Shown here: one piece after another, positions 32,087 through 41,974 of the stretch
Layout of the letters: the number at the start of each line of letters is the position of its first letter
Position numbering within the stretch: the stretch's first letter is position 1
Origin: Demequina salsinemoris
GTDB taxonomy: Bacteria > Actinomycetota > Actinomycetes > Actinomycetales > Demequinaceae
Length of the DNA: 64,000 bases
Reading direction: 5' to 3'
Assembly: GCF_000974805.1 (NCBI RefSeq)
Contig: NZ_BBQZ01000001.1
Coordinates: forward strand, 721,551 to 785,550
Program-made: the position numbers and the translations under genes
The notes under the pieces: model-generated
Database searches by the model: none
The model's input: the letters and a program-made list of their open reading frames with translations, nothing else
What the model was told of the DNA's origin: nothing

Positions 32087-32154
32087 GGCGATGTTGGTTT
32101 CATCGACATTACGGGATCGCAGAATCGCGCGACCTGTTGATTTCCTGGGGATGA

Positions 32155-32252
32155 ACGGGGGACGCGCGGGCATGCGCGGAGGGCGCGATCGGCGCGTCCC
32201 GGCGTGTCGTCGGCGTGTCCTGCGCGTGTCGTCTCAGGGCGCTGTGTATGGG
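32155..32252. repeat. Probable diverged third copy of the palindromic repeat element
   Basis: GTGTC-rich stretch (GGCGTGTCGTCGGCGTGTCC and GCGTGTCGTCTCAG) ending GCGCTGTGTATGGG, which parallels GCGCAGTGCATGGG at the end of copy 1. The other arm is not clearly preserved. Located in the 321-nt guaD-nrdH intergenic region. Confidence 0.4.
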
Positions 32253-32306
32253 CCGAGCACGGCTCCCTGTGGAATGTCAGAGGTGCATGCGAGAATTTCT
32301 TGCGAC

Positions 32307-32354
32307 ACACCATCTAGTGGGTGTTGATGCGTCAACGCCCCATATATAGTGGTG
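32307..32354. promoter_or_regulatory. Two NrdR boxes upstream of nrdH
   Basis: ACACCATCTAGTGGGT (32307-32322) and CCCATATATAGTGGTG (32339-32354), 32 bp apart (three helical turns), fitting the acaCwATATaTwGtgt consensus and spacing for the ATP-cone repressor NrdR. A TATAGT -10 lies inside the second box, so NrdR binding would block RNA polymerase. NrdR itself is not in the window. Confidence 0.85.
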
Positions 32355-32394
32355 CCCACCTCGCAGGGGGGTACAGCGTCGAAAGGAACCGCTC

Positions 32395-32631
32395 ATGACG
32401 ATCTCGGTCTACTCCAAGCCGCAGTGCGTGCAGTGCACCGCCACCAAGAAGGCCCTTGAGCGCGCCGAGATCGAGTTCGAGATCTTCGACGTCACCATGG
32501 ATGAGGACGCCTACAAGACGGTGACCGAGCTCGGTTACCTGCAGGCGCCCGTCGTCATCGCCGGCGACGAGCACTGGTCCGGCTTCCAGCCCGACCGCAT
32601 CGCCGCGCTCGCTCAGAAGATCGCGTCCTAA
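32395..32631 (+). CDS. nrdH: Glutaredoxin-like NrdH
   Basis: 78 aa. Redox motif CVQC near the N-terminus ([20 protein letters not shown]), followed by the conserved [19 protein letters not shown] that binds thioredoxin reductase instead of glutathione. NrdH reduces the class Ib ribonucleotide reductase. ATG follows AAAGGAACC. First gene of nrdHIEF; promoter with two NrdR boxes upstream. Confidence 0.96.
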   Translation: MTISVYSKPQCVQCTATKKALERAEIEFEIFDVTMDEDAYKTVTELGYLQAPVVIAGDEHWSGFQPDRIAALAQKIAS

Positions 32632-32642
32632 GCGACGCCGTC

Positions 32643-33044
32643 ATGGCCTCGCTGGTCTACTTCTCCTCGACCTCGGAGAACACCAAGCGGTTCGTCGACA
32701 AGCTCGGCGTCCCCGCCGAGAGGATCCCGCTGAGGCCCAAGGATGAACCGCTCAAGGTGGACGAGCCCTACGTGCTCGTCGTGCCGACCTACGGCGGCGG
32801 CAACGAGGGAGGGGCCGTCCCCAAGCAGGTCATCAAGTTCCTGAACGACGAGCACAACCGCTCGCTGATCCGGGGCGTGATCAGCGCCGGCAACACCAAC
32901 TTCGGCACCGCGTACTGCATCGCGGGCGACATCGTCGCCGCGAAGTGCCACGTGCCACACCTGTACAAGTTCGAACTCTTCGGAACTCCGGATGACGTCA
33001 CCGCCGTCCGCGAGGGATTGGATGACCTGTGGAAGCAACAGTGA
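32643..33044 (+). CDS. nrdI: Flavodoxin-like NrdI
   Basis: 133 aa. [19 protein letters not shown] at the N-terminus is the FMN phosphate loop, [19 protein letters not shown] the second FMN loop, and [20 protein letters not shown] the third. NrdI supplies the oxidant that builds the Mn(III)2-tyrosyl radical in NrdF. The gene is 11 nt after nrdH, and its stop overlaps the nrdE start (GTGA). Confidence 0.95.
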   Translation: MASLVYFSSTSENTKRFVDKLGVPAERIPLRPKDEPLKVDEPYVLVVPTYGGGNEGGAVPKQVIKFLNDEHNRSLIRGVISAGNTNFGTAYCIAGDIVAAKCHVPHLYKFELFGTPDDVTAVREGLDDLWKQQ

Positions 33045-35170
33045 TCGACAAGCCGCGCACCGGCATGGACTACCACTCGCTCAACGCGATGCTGAACCTC
33101 TACGACACCGAGGGGAAGATCCAGTTCGACAAGGACCGCGAGGCGGCCCGCGAGTACTTCCTCCAGCACGTCAACCAGAACACGGTCTTCTTCCACTCGC
33201 TCAAGGAGCGCCTGGACTACCTGGTGGAGAAGAAGTACTACGAGCCCGAGATCCTCGCGCAGTACGACTTCGCGTTCATCCAGCAGCTCACGGACCACGC
33301 GTACTCGTACAAGTTCCGCTTCCCGACCTTCCTGGGCGCCTTCAAGTACTACACCTCGTACACGCTCAAGACGTTCGACGGCAAGCGCTACCTCGAGCGC
33401 TACGAGGACCGCGTCGTCATGGTCGCGCTGACCCTCGCCGCGGGCGACACCGAGCTCGCGACCAAGCTGGTCGACGAGATCGTCACGGGCCGCTTCCAGC
33501 CCGCGACCCCCACGTTCCTCAACGCGGGCAAGGCCCAGCGCGGCGAGTTCGTCTCGTGCTTCCTGCTGCGCATCGAGGACAACATGGAGTCGATCGGTCG
33601 CTCCATCAACTCCGCGCTGCAGCTGTCCAAGCGCGGCGGCGGCGTTGCGCTGTCGCTGTCCAACATCCGTGAGGCCGGCGCCCCGATCAAGCACATCGAG
33701 AACCAGAGCTCGGGCATCATCCCCGTGATGAAGCTCCTCGAGGACTCCTTCACCTACGCGAACCAGCTCGGCGCGCGCCAGGGCGCGGGCGCGGTGTACC
33801 TGTCGGCGCACCACCCCGACATCATGAAGTTCATGGACACCAAGCGCGAGAACGCGGACGAGAAGATCCGCATCAAGACGCTCTCGCTCGGCATCGTCGT
33901 CCCGGACATCACCTTCGAGCTCGCGAAGAACAACGAGGAGATGTACCTCTTCTCCCCGTACGACGTCGAGCGCGTCTACGGCGTCCCCTTCGGCGACATC
34001 TCGATCACCGAGAAGTACCACGAGATGGTCGACGACTCGCGGATCCGCAAGACCAAGATCGCCGCGCGCCTGTTCTTCCAGACCGTCGCGGAGCTGCAGT
34101 TCGAGTCGGGCTACCCCTACATCGTGTTCGAGGACACGGTGAACAAGGCCAACCCGGTCCAGGGCCGCATCAACATGTCCAACCTGTGCTCCGAGATCCT
34201 CCAGGTGAACACGCCCTCCAAGTTCAACGAGGACCTCACCTACGCGGAGACCGGCAAGGACATCTCCTGCAACCTGGGCTCCATGAACATCGCGACGGCG
34301 ATGGACGGGGGCAACCTCGCGCAGACCGTCGAGATCGCCGTGCGCGGCCTCACCGCGGTGTCCACGCAGTCGGCCATCGACTCGGTGCCGTCGATCCGCT
34401 ACGGCAACGACCGCTCCCACGCGATCGGCCTCGGCCAGATGAACCTCCACGGCTACCTGGGCCGTGAGCGGATCCACTACGGGTCCGAGGAGGGCGTCGA
34501 CTTCACCAACATGTACTTCTACGCGGTGCTGTTCCACGCCATCGCGGCGTCGAACAAGATCGCCAAGGAGCAGGGCACGGCGTTCGAGAACTTCGAGAAC
34601 TCGAAGTACGCGACCGGCGAGTTCTTCGACAAGTACACCGAGCAGGAGTGGGCGCCGGCGACCGCACGGGTGGCCGAGCTGTTCGCCGACGCCGGCATCG
34701 TCCTGCCCACCCAGGACGACTGGCGCGAGCTGAAGGCGTCCGTGCAGGAGCACGGCATCTTCAACCAGAACCTGCAGGCCGTCCCGCCGACCGGCTCGAT
34801 CTCGTACATCAACAACTCGACGTCCTCGATCCACCCGATCGCGTCGCGCATCGAGATCCGCAAGGAGGGCAAGCTCGGTCGCGTCTACTACCCGGCGCCC
34901 TTCATGGACAACGACAACCTGGAGTACTTCCAGGACGCGTACGAGATCGGTCCCGAGAAGATCATCGACACCTACGCGGCCGCCACGCAGCACGTGGACC
35001 AGGGTCTGTCGCTTACGCTGTTCTTCCCCGACACGGCGACCACCCGCGACATCAACCGCGCGCAGATCTACGCGTGGCGCAAGGGCATCAAGACGATCTA
35101 CTACATCCGCATCCGCCAGATGGCGCTCGAGGGCACCGAGGTCGAGGGCTGCGTCAGCTGCATGCTGTGA
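33041..35170 (+). CDS. nrdE: Class Ib ribonucleoside-diphosphate reductase alpha subunit
   Basis: 709 aa from GTG 33041 (713 aa if GTG 33029 is used; 33041 forms the GTGA overlap with nrdI and has GGAAG upstream). It reduces ribonucleoside diphosphates in the cytosol. Active-site cysteines are seen in [12 protein letters not shown] and [12 protein letters not shown], and the C-terminal redox pair in VEGCVSCML, which NrdH reduces. The short N-terminus lacks an ATP-cone, as in class Ib enzymes. A 734-aa antisense frame over this gene is a codon-bias shadow. No motif copy lies in nrdHIEF. Confidence 0.97.
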   Translation: MIDKPRTGMDYHSLNAMLNLYDTEGKIQFDKDREAAREYFLQHVNQNTVFFHSLKERLDYLVEKKYYEPEILAQYDFAFIQQLTDHAYSYKFRFPTFLGAFKYYTSYTLKTFDGKRYLERYEDRVVMVALTLAAGDTELATKLVDEIVTGRFQPATPTFLNAGKAQRGEFVSCFLLRIEDNMESIGRSINSALQLSKRGGGVALSLSNIREAGAPIKHIENQSSGIIPVMKLLEDSFTYANQLGARQGAGAVYLSAHHPDIMKFMDTKRENADEKIRIKTLSLGIVVPDITFELAKNNEEMYLFSPYDVERVYGVPFGDISITEKYHEMVDDSRIRKTKIAARLFFQTVAELQFESGYPYIVFEDTVNKANPVQGRINMSNLCSEILQVNTPSKFNEDLTYAETGKDISCNLGSMNIATAMDGGNLAQTVEIAVRGLTAVSTQSAIDSVPSIRYGNDRSHAIGLGQMNLHGYLGRERIHYGSEEGVDFTNMYFYAVLFHAIAASNKIAKEQGTAFENFENSKYATGEFFDKYTEQEWAPATARVAELFADAGIVLPTQDDWRELKASVQEHGIFNQNLQAVPPTGSISYINNSTSSIHPIASRIEIRKEGKLGRVYYPAPFMDNDNLEYFQDAYEIGPEKIIDTYAAATQHVDQGLSLTLFFPDTATTRDINRAQIYAWRKGIKTIYYIRIRQMALEGTEVEGCVSCML

Positions 35171-35178
35171 CGCCCTGA

Positions 35179-36177
<999 letters not shown>

Positions 36178-36197
36178 CTCCCGCGTCCATCAGCAGT

Positions 36198-36231
36198 CGA
36201 GGCCCCTGCACCGTTCGGTGCGGGGGCCTCG
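36198..36231 (+). terminator. Terminator after nrdHIEF
   Basis: CGAGGCCCC-t-GCACC pairs with GGTGC-g-GGGGCCTCG (14 bp, one T/G mismatch) with a 4-nt loop, 20 nt after nrdF. Confidence 0.8.
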
Positions 36232-36259
36232 GCGTCTCCGGGGCGGTCGGCGGTGGCCT

Positions 36260-36302
36260 GGACGATGCGGTCGCCGGGACGATGCAGTCGCCCGGACGAT
36301 GC
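36260..36302. repeat. Three-copy 17-bp array of the GGACGATGC motif
   Basis: GGACGATGC starts at 36260, 36277 and 36294, all on the plus strand with identical 17-bp spacing; the inter-motif bases GGTCGCCG and AGTCGCCC are nearly alike. Intergenic, between the nrdF terminator and the end of the 36308 gene. Confidence 0.9.
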
Positions 36303-36307
36303 GACGC

Positions 36308-36892
36308 TCACCAGACGTCGGTGGCGAGCCTGCTCGTCTCGAGGGTGCACAGCGAGCCCGTCGCACCGAGGGCGGTGAGCCCCACCGCGTGGGTGCGGTG
36401 GCCGCCCGGGAGGAGCAGGATGTCGTCGACCGGAGCGTCCGCTCCGCCGTAGACGAGCACATCGGGCCGGATCGCGGCGACCACGTCGGCGAGGTCGGTC
36501 AGCGCGGTCGCGTGGCTGATCATGAGCTCGGCGTGGCCGCCTTGCGCCACCTGCGCGGCCTCGTCCTCGGAGAGCGCGGTGCCGAGCCAGACGACGCTGC
36601 GGCCGTCGAGCACAGTGCGCAGTCCGGGCGGCGCGAGACGGATCGCGCCTCCGGCGATCAGGCAGCCCTCGTCATCCGTCGCGAAGCCCGCGACTGCCGC
36701 ATCGTCCCTGGTGGCGAGGGCGTAGAGGCGTTGGCCGTGTTCGGCCAGCAGGCCGTCGAGGTGATCGATGACGATCCCATCGCTGAGCGCACTCGCGGCG
36801 ATCGCCGCCGTCATGCCGCGTTCCGCGAATCGCTCGAGCCCCGCCTCGACGGCGAAGAGCGAGTCGACGTCCGCGAGGAGCCCCACGTCCAT
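36308..36892 (-). CDS. Unrecognised protein encoded next to allantoinase
   Basis: 194 aa, soluble. Segments include MDVGLLADVDSLFAVEAGLE, SDGIVIDHLDGLLAEHGQRL, VVWLGTALSEDEAAQVAQGG and a C-terminal HRTHAVGLTALGATGSLCTL. I recognise no family; alternating Gly-rich strands and helices suggest an alpha/beta fold. ATG 36892 has a very strong GAGGGGAGGGG site. It lies 31 nt downstream of allB on the same strand and is presumably in its operon, which suggests a role in ureide use. Uncertain; could also be a non-enzymatic partner. GCATCGTCC at 36699. Confidence 0.65.
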   Translation of the reverse strand: MDVGLLADVDSLFAVEAGLERFAERGMTAAIAASALSDGIVIDHLDGLLAEHGQRLYALATRDDAAVAGFATDDEGCLIAGGAIRLAPPGLRTVLDGRSVVWLGTALSEDEAAQVAQGGHAELMISHATALTDLADVVAAIRPDVLVYGGADAPVDDILLLPGGHRTHAVGLTALGATGSLCTLETSRLATDVW

Positions 36893-36923
36893 GCGACGCC
36901 CCTCCCCTCGGGCCGCGGCAGGA

Positions 36924-38270
36924 TCAGGCGCTGGTCCGCGCGATCAACGTGCCGGTGACACCTGAAACGCTACCCTCGCCGTTCACGACTGTCCCGCGCA
37001 GCCAGGTGGTCCGCGCGACGCCGCGCAGCGCGTGCCCGTCGAAGGCCGTCACGGGGTTCTTGTGGTGCAGCTCGCCCGCGTGGATCACGCGCTCGTCGTC
37101 GGGAGCGAAGGCCACGAGGTCCGCGTCCTTGCCGACGGCGATCCCGCCCTTGGCGTCGAGCCCTGCCCAGGCCGCAGTGGACGCGGACATCCAGCCCAGC
37201 ACGTCGGCCAGCGCATACCCGCGGGACGACGCGCCCGTCCAGATCGCGCTCAGGCTCACCTCGAGCCCCGCGATGCCTCCCCACGCCTGCGCGAAGTCGC
37301 CGTGGCCCGCGAGCTTGAGGTCGGCGGTCGCGGGGGAGTGGTCGGAGGCGATGATGTCGATCGTGCCGTCGGCGAGCGCCTCCCACAGGGCCTCGCGGTT
37401 GGCCTCGTCGCGGATGGGCGGGCAGCACTTGTACTGCGTGCCGCCGTCGGGGATGTGGGCTGCGTCGAAGGTCAGATAGTGCGGGCAGGTCTCGACCGTC
37501 AGAGGCAGCCCCTCGGCCTTCGCCGCGCGGATCGAGGGCAGGGCCGCGGCGGAGGACAGGTGCAGGATGTGCGCGCGGCAGCCTGTGGCCCGCACCCCGT
37601 CGATCACGGACTGGATCGCCGTCGTCTCGGCAGCATCGGGCCTGGTAGAGGCGAAGGCGACGGCATCGGTGCCAGGTGAGGAAGCATCGTCCAGGTGGCC
37701 CGGGTCCTCGGCGTGGACGATGAGCCGCCCGCCGAAGGAGGCGATCTCCTCCATGGCCTCGAGCAGCTGCGCAGGCGACAGGTGCGGGTACTCGTCCACG
37801 CCAGACGGCGCGAGGAAGCACTTGAAGCCGAACACCCCGGCCTCGTGCAGCTCACGCAGGTGCCCGAGCGAGGTCGGGATCGCGCCGCCCCAGAAGCCGA
37901 CATCCACGCGCGCCTTCGAGGCAGCGACCGAGCGCTTCAGCTCCAGCGCCTCGAGCGTCGTCGTGGGCGGGATCGAGTTGAGCGGCATGTCGATGATCGT
38001 CGTCACGCCGCCGGCCGCCGCTGCCGCGGTCGCCGACGCGAAGCCCTCCCACTCGGTGCGCCCGGGCTCGTTGACGTGCACGTGCGTGTCGACGACGCCG
38101 GGGACGAGGACCTCGTCGTCGCCGAGGATCCGCTCGGCGTCGGACTGCCAGGGCTGCTCGAGCGTTCCGATCCCGACCACGACGCCGTCGCAGATCGCGA
38201 CGGAAGCGGGGCGCTCCTCGCCGTCGATCAGCGCGCGAGGGGCTCGGATCACCAGGTCGACGTCAAGCAT
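36924..38270 (-). CDS. allB: Allantoinase
   Basis: 448 aa, cyclic amidohydrolase. Zn ligands H63 and H65 in VVDTHVHVNEPG, the carboxylated Lys K150 in GVFGFKCFLAPSGV, then LIVHAEDPGH, HILHLSSAAA and IIASDHSPA. The GxxxPSGVDEYP segment fits allantoinase more than dihydropyrimidinase. It opens allantoin to allantoate, the substrate of AllC at 142-1434. ATG 38270 with AAGGAGTCCC. Upstream gene in its operon is the unknown 36308 protein downstream; divergent from xdhC. Motif GCATCGTCC at 37684. Confidence 0.93.
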   Translation of the reverse strand: MLDVDLVIRAPRALIDGEERPASVAICDGVVVGIGTLEQPWQSDAERILGDDEVLVPGVVDTHVHVNEPGRTEWEGFASATAAAAAGGVTTIIDMPLNSIPPTTTLEALELKRSVAASKARVDVGFWGGAIPTSLGHLRELHEAGVFGFKCFLAPSGVDEYPHLSPAQLLEAMEEIASFGGRLIVHAEDPGHLDDASSPGTDAVAFASTRPDAAETTAIQSVIDGVRATGCRAHILHLSSAAALPSIRAAKAEGLPLTVETCPHYLTFDAAHIPDGGTQYKCCPPIRDEANREALWEALADGTIDIIASDHSPATADLKLAGHGDFAQAWGGIAGLEVSLSAIWTGASSRGYALADVLGWMSASTAAWAGLDAKGGIAVGKDADLVAFAPDDERVIHAGELHHKNPVTAFDGHALRGVARTTWLRGTVVNGEGSVSGVTGTLIARTSA

Positions 38271-38337
38271 GGGACTCCTTGAGGGGACGGCGCGCCTGCC
38301 TAGACTGGCTGGCAGTTCCCAGCCTCAGGAGGCACGT

Positions 38338-39267
38338 GTGTTCGAGATCGCCCGCGAGATGCTCGCCGAGCTGGACGCGGGCAGGCCGCTCGGGGTGGTG
38401 GTCGTGACGGCGGTGCACGGCTCGGCCCCGCGCGCGGTCGGCTCCGCGATGGCGGTCACCTACGACGGCCGCGCGATCGGCTCGATCTCCGGCGGCTGCG
38501 TCGAGGGCGAGGCCTACGAGCTCGCGCTTCGCGTGCTCAAGGAGCACGGCCTCGTGGACGTGGACCTGGGCGGCGAGGGCGACCTGTACGCGGCCGGGCT
38601 CTCGTGCGGCGGATCGCTCGGCGTGGTCGCCTTCCGGCTGTCCGCGGACGACGAGGGCGTGGTGCACGCGCTGCGGGCCTCGCTCGACCCTTCCGCGCGC
38701 GTCCAGGTGCGGATCCCGCGCCACCCGTCTCGGGCGGAAGAGTCGTTCTCCCTGGTAAGAGAGCCTGCGCCGCGCATGGTCATCGTCGGCGCCGTCGACT
38801 TCTCGGGCGCGCTCGCCTCGGCCGCGCAGGCCCTCGGCTATCGCGTCACGGTCGTGGACGCGCGGCCCGTCTTCGCGACCCAGGCCCGCTTCCCGCAGGC
38901 CGATGAGGTCGTCGCGCAGTGGCCCCAGAAGTACCTCGAGGGAGTCGAGCTCGGCCAGGACGATGCGGTGTGCGTCCTCACGCACGAGGAGCGCTTCGAC
39001 ATCCCGACCCTGGGCGTCGCCTTGCGGTCCCGCGCAGGCTACGTCGGCGCGATGGGGTCGCGGAGGACCCACGAGCGGCGCGTCGAGCTGCTGCGTGGGA
39101 CGGGCGTCTCCGAGGAGGGGATCGCGCGGCTGCGCTCGCCGATCGGGCTCGATCTGGGAGGCTCGAGCCCTGCCGAGACCGCCGTGGCGATCGTCGCGGA
39201 GATCCTGCGGGATCGGACCGGGGCGAGCGGGGCGCCGCTGAGCGAGCGCGGTGGACCTATCCACTGA
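38338..39267 (+). CDS. xdhC: XdhC/CoxI-family molybdenum hydroxylase maturation factor
   Basis: 309 aa. N-terminal XdhC_CoxI domain with VVTAVHGSAPRAVGSAMAV and GSISGGCVEGEAYELAL; C-terminal Rossmann domain with PRMVIVGAVDFSGALASAAQ and GAMGSRRTHERR. XdhC binds the Mo cofactor, helps its sulfuration, and inserts it into xanthine dehydrogenase. GTG 38338 with AGGAGG and a TAGACT hexamer at 38301-38306 give a short leader; the 566-aa frame upstream is antisense to allB. Converges on and overlaps the XDH gene by 11 bp. GGACGATGC at 38958. Confidence 0.88.
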   Translation: MFEIAREMLAELDAGRPLGVVVVTAVHGSAPRAVGSAMAVTYDGRAIGSISGGCVEGEAYELALRVLKEHGLVDVDLGGEGDLYAAGLSCGGSLGVVAFRLSADDEGVVHALRASLDPSARVQVRIPRHPSRAEESFSLVREPAPRMVIVGAVDFSGALASAAQALGYRVTVVDARPVFATQARFPQADEVVAQWPQKYLEGVELGQDDAVCVLTHEERFDIPTLGVALRSRAGYVGAMGSRRTHERRVELLRGTGVSEEGIARLRSPIGLDLGGSSPAETAVAIVAEILRDRTGASGAPLSERGGPIH

Positions 39268-41974
39268 CACGCTCCGCGGCCGCGGCGAGGCGCCACACGC
39301 GGTCCCGGCTCATGGGGATCTCGTACGGTCGTGCTCCGATCGCTCGCCTGATCGCGTTCGCCAGGGCGGGGGCGACGGGGTTGTACGGCGACTCCGACAT
39401 CGATTTCGCGCCGAACGGTCCGAGCTCGTCCGACGTCTCGGCGAAGTAGACCTCGGTGTCGGGCACGTCGGCGCTCTGCGGCACGCGATAGGTGCGGAAG
39501 GCGGGGTTCGCGGGTGATCCCTCGTCCCCGACGAGGATCTCCTCGTACAGCGCCGAGCCGATGCCCTGCGCGACGCCTCCCTCGATCTGGCCGCGGCACT
39601 GCGCGGGGTTGAGCACCACGCCCGCGTCGGCGGCCTGGATCGACTGGAGGATCCGCACCGACCCGGTCTCGAGATCGACCGCGACGCGGAACGCCTGCAC
39701 GTTGAAGGCCAGCGACCGGATCATGCCGTCGGTCGAGCCCTCGCCGGTCAGACCCTCGGGCGGGATCGCCTCGCCTGAGTCCAGCCGGGCCTTGAGCGCG
39801 ATCGCCGCCGCGTGGACCGCCTTGCCTGCGACGGTGATGCCGGTGGATCCGAAGGCCCCGGTGTCGTAGGTGGTCGCGTCGGTGTCGGAGGTCCGCAGCT
39901 CGATCAGCGACACGGGCACCCCGAGCGCCTCGGCTGCGATCTGCCCCAGCACGGTGTGGGTCCCGTTGCCGAACTCGGCGGTGCCGGCGGCGATCAGGAA
40001 CGTCCCGTCGGGTCTCGCCGTGACGGACGCGGTCGCGCGGTGCCCGCGCGGAGGGATGGTGGCGATCATGCTGAGCGCCATCCCCTCGCCGGTCGCCCAT
40101 CCGTCGGGGGCCTCGACGCCGTTGCCCCGCACGAGCGCCGCCTCGGCCAGGTCGAGGCACTGGTCCAGGCCGTACGAGCCGAAGATGAGCCCGTCCTGGT
40201 GCCCGCGCTCGGTCACGCCGAGCTCGTCCCCGTCCTTGACCGCGTTGAGACGCCGCATCTGGAACGGGTCGATGCCCAGTTGGAGCGCGAGCTCGTCGAG
40301 GGCCGACTCGACCGCGAAGATCACCTGCCCCAGGCCGTAGCCGCGGAACGCCCCCGCGGGCGTGGTGTTCGTGTAGACCACCTCGGCATCGAGCCGCTTG
40401 GCGGGGGAGCGGTAGGCCTCGAGCGACTCGGCGCAGCCGTGGAACATCACGCCGATCGCGTGGTTGCCGTACGCGCCGGTGTTGCTCAGCACCTGGATGT
40501 CCATCGCGGTGAGCACGCCGTCGGCGGACGCCCCGAGCGTCGCGGTGACGCGGAACGGGTGCCTCGTGGCGGTGCTGGTGAACTCCTCGGTGCGCGTCAT
40601 CTCGTACGCGACGGGGCGGCCGGTCTTGAGCACCGCGAGCGAGACGATGTCCTCGGTGAAGATCTCCTGCTTGCCGCCGAATCCTCCGCCGACGCGCGCG
40701 GTGAAGACCCGCACCGACTCGGGTGCGCGGTCGAGGATCAGCGCGAGCTCGTCGCGCACGAGGAACGGCACCTGCGAGCTCGTGCGGAGGGTGAGCCGGC
40801 CGAGGTCGTCGATCCAGCCGATCGAGCCGTGCGTCTCGAGCTGCGCGTGCGTGACGCGAGCGTTCGACCACGTTCCCGTGGCGACGGCGGCCGCCTCCGC
40901 GAGGCCCGCGTCGACCTCCCCGTAGCCGCCCTTCCAGGACGCGATCAGGTTGCGCGAGGCGTCGCGCACGCCGTCCTCGGGAGTGCGGTCGGGATGGATG
41001 ACGGGCGCGGTGCCGGAGCGCGCCTCCTCGGGGTCGAACACGGCGGGCAGGACCTCGTACTCGACGCGAAGGGCCTCGATGGCCGCGTCCGCGATCGCGA
41101 GCGAGTCCGCGACGACCGCGGCGACGCGCTGACCCTGGAAGCGCACCACATCGTCCAGGATGCGGGTGTCGCGAGGGTCGTCCCCCCGGTTCTCGTGGCG
41201 CGCGGTGGAGAAGCGGGTGGCGGGCGCGTCCTCGTGGGTGAGGACGGCGTGCACCCCGTCCATCGCGAGGGCCGCCGAGGCGTCGATCGAGACGATGCGC
41301 GCGTGCGCGTGCGGCGAGCCGAGCACCTTGAGGCGCAGGGTGCCGGGGATCCAGGCGTCGAACGTGTACGGCTCCTTGCCCTGGACCACGCGGGCGGCCG
41401 CCGGGGGGCGGGCGGAGGTCCCGACGACGCGGTCGTCGGTCTCCCGGGACGATGCGGGAGCCGCCTGGACGGACGGGGGAGCGGACGACGCGGTCTCCTC
41501 ACGCGCACCCCCGCACCGCCCGTCGCACTCGCCGCCGCAGCCGCCGCGGACCGCGTGCTTGACCGCCTCGCGGATGGGCCGGTACCCCGTGCATCGGCAC
41601 AGCGAGCCCTTGAGCCTCCGGTCGAGGTCGGGCAGGTCGTCCTCCTTGAGCGACGCCGCGGTGACCACCAATCCTGGCGTGCAGAACCCGCACTGGAAGG
41701 CGAAGCGGTCGGCGAACTCCTCCTGGACGGGCGCGAGCGCATCGTCCGGCGCGAGGCCCGCTGCCGTGGTGATCGTCCGGCCCTCGGCGCGGACCGCGGG
41801 GTAGAGGCATGAGTGGACGGGCTTGCCGTCGACGAGCACCGCGCATGCGCCGCAGTCGCCCGCGTCGCAGCCCTTCTTGACGGCGGTCGCTCCGCGCGAG
41901 CGCAGGTACGTCCGGAGGCACTGCCCGGGCTTGGGGTCTCCCTCGACGGGGACGCCGTCCACGTCCATCCTCAT
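39257..41974 (-). CDS. Fused xanthine dehydrogenase: [2Fe-2S] domain plus molybdopterin-binding subunit
   Basis: 905 aa. Residues 1-140 form the two [2Fe-2S] domains: C36, C41, C44, C56 in CDAGDCGAC...C, and C95, C98, C126, C128 in CGFCTPG and CRCTGY. A linker with C146, C150, C154 (C-x3-C-x3-C) follows, then the molybdopterin subunit with TARVGGGFGGKQ, the PAGAFRGYG-type motif and the active-site Glu region FGAKSMSESP. It oxidises hypoxanthine/xanthine to urate or a similar purine. Starts at ATG 41974 overlapping the FAD subunit stop (ATGA); GTG 41983 is alternative. Most bacterial XDHs split the FeS subunit into its own gene, so the fusion is notable. Motif copies at 41447 and 41739. Confidence 0.88.
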   Translation of the reverse strand: MRMDVDGVPVEGDPKPGQCLRTYLRSRGATAVKKGCDAGDCGACAVLVDGKPVHSCLYPAVRAEGRTITTAAGLAPDDALAPVQEEFADRFAFQCGFCTPGLVVTAASLKEDDLPDLDRRLKGSLCRCTGYRPIREAVKHAVRGGCGGECDGRCGGAREETASSAPPSVQAAPASSRETDDRVVGTSARPPAAARVVQGKEPYTFDAWIPGTLRLKVLGSPHAHARIVSIDASAALAMDGVHAVLTHEDAPATRFSTARHENRGDDPRDTRILDDVVRFQGQRVAAVVADSLAIADAAIEALRVEYEVLPAVFDPEEARSGTAPVIHPDRTPEDGVRDASRNLIASWKGGYGEVDAGLAEAAAVATGTWSNARVTHAQLETHGSIGWIDDLGRLTLRTSSQVPFLVRDELALILDRAPESVRVFTARVGGGFGGKQEIFTEDIVSLAVLKTGRPVAYEMTRTEEFTSTATRHPFRVTATLGASADGVLTAMDIQVLSNTGAYGNHAIGVMFHGCAESLEAYRSPAKRLDAEVVYTNTTPAGAFRGYGLGQVIFAVESALDELALQLGIDPFQMRRLNAVKDGDELGVTERGHQDGLIFGSYGLDQCLDLAEAALVRGNGVEAPDGWATGEGMALSMIATIPPRGHRATASVTARPDGTFLIAAGTAEFGNGTHTVLGQIAAEALGVPVSLIELRTSDTDATTYDTGAFGSTGITVAGKAVHAAAIALKARLDSGEAIPPEGLTGEGSTDGMIRSLAFNVQAFRVAVDLETGSVRILQSIQAADAGVVLNPAQCRGQIEGGVAQGIGSALYEEILVGDEGSPANPAFRTYRVPQSADVPDTEVYFAETSDELGPFGAKSMSESPYNPVAPALANAIRRAIGARPYEIPMSRDRVWRLAAAAERVSG

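Noticed and set aside
32789..34993. 734-aa minus-strand open frame opposite nrdI/nrdE
   Set aside because: Classic antisense shadow of a strongly biased high-GC gene; composition Val/Leu/Arg/Asp-rich with no domain, while nrdE on the other strand is unmistakable.
36260..36302. Possible CRISPR array
   Set aside because: Repeats are only 9-17 bp with 8-bp spacers that are themselves similar, and no cas genes are present.
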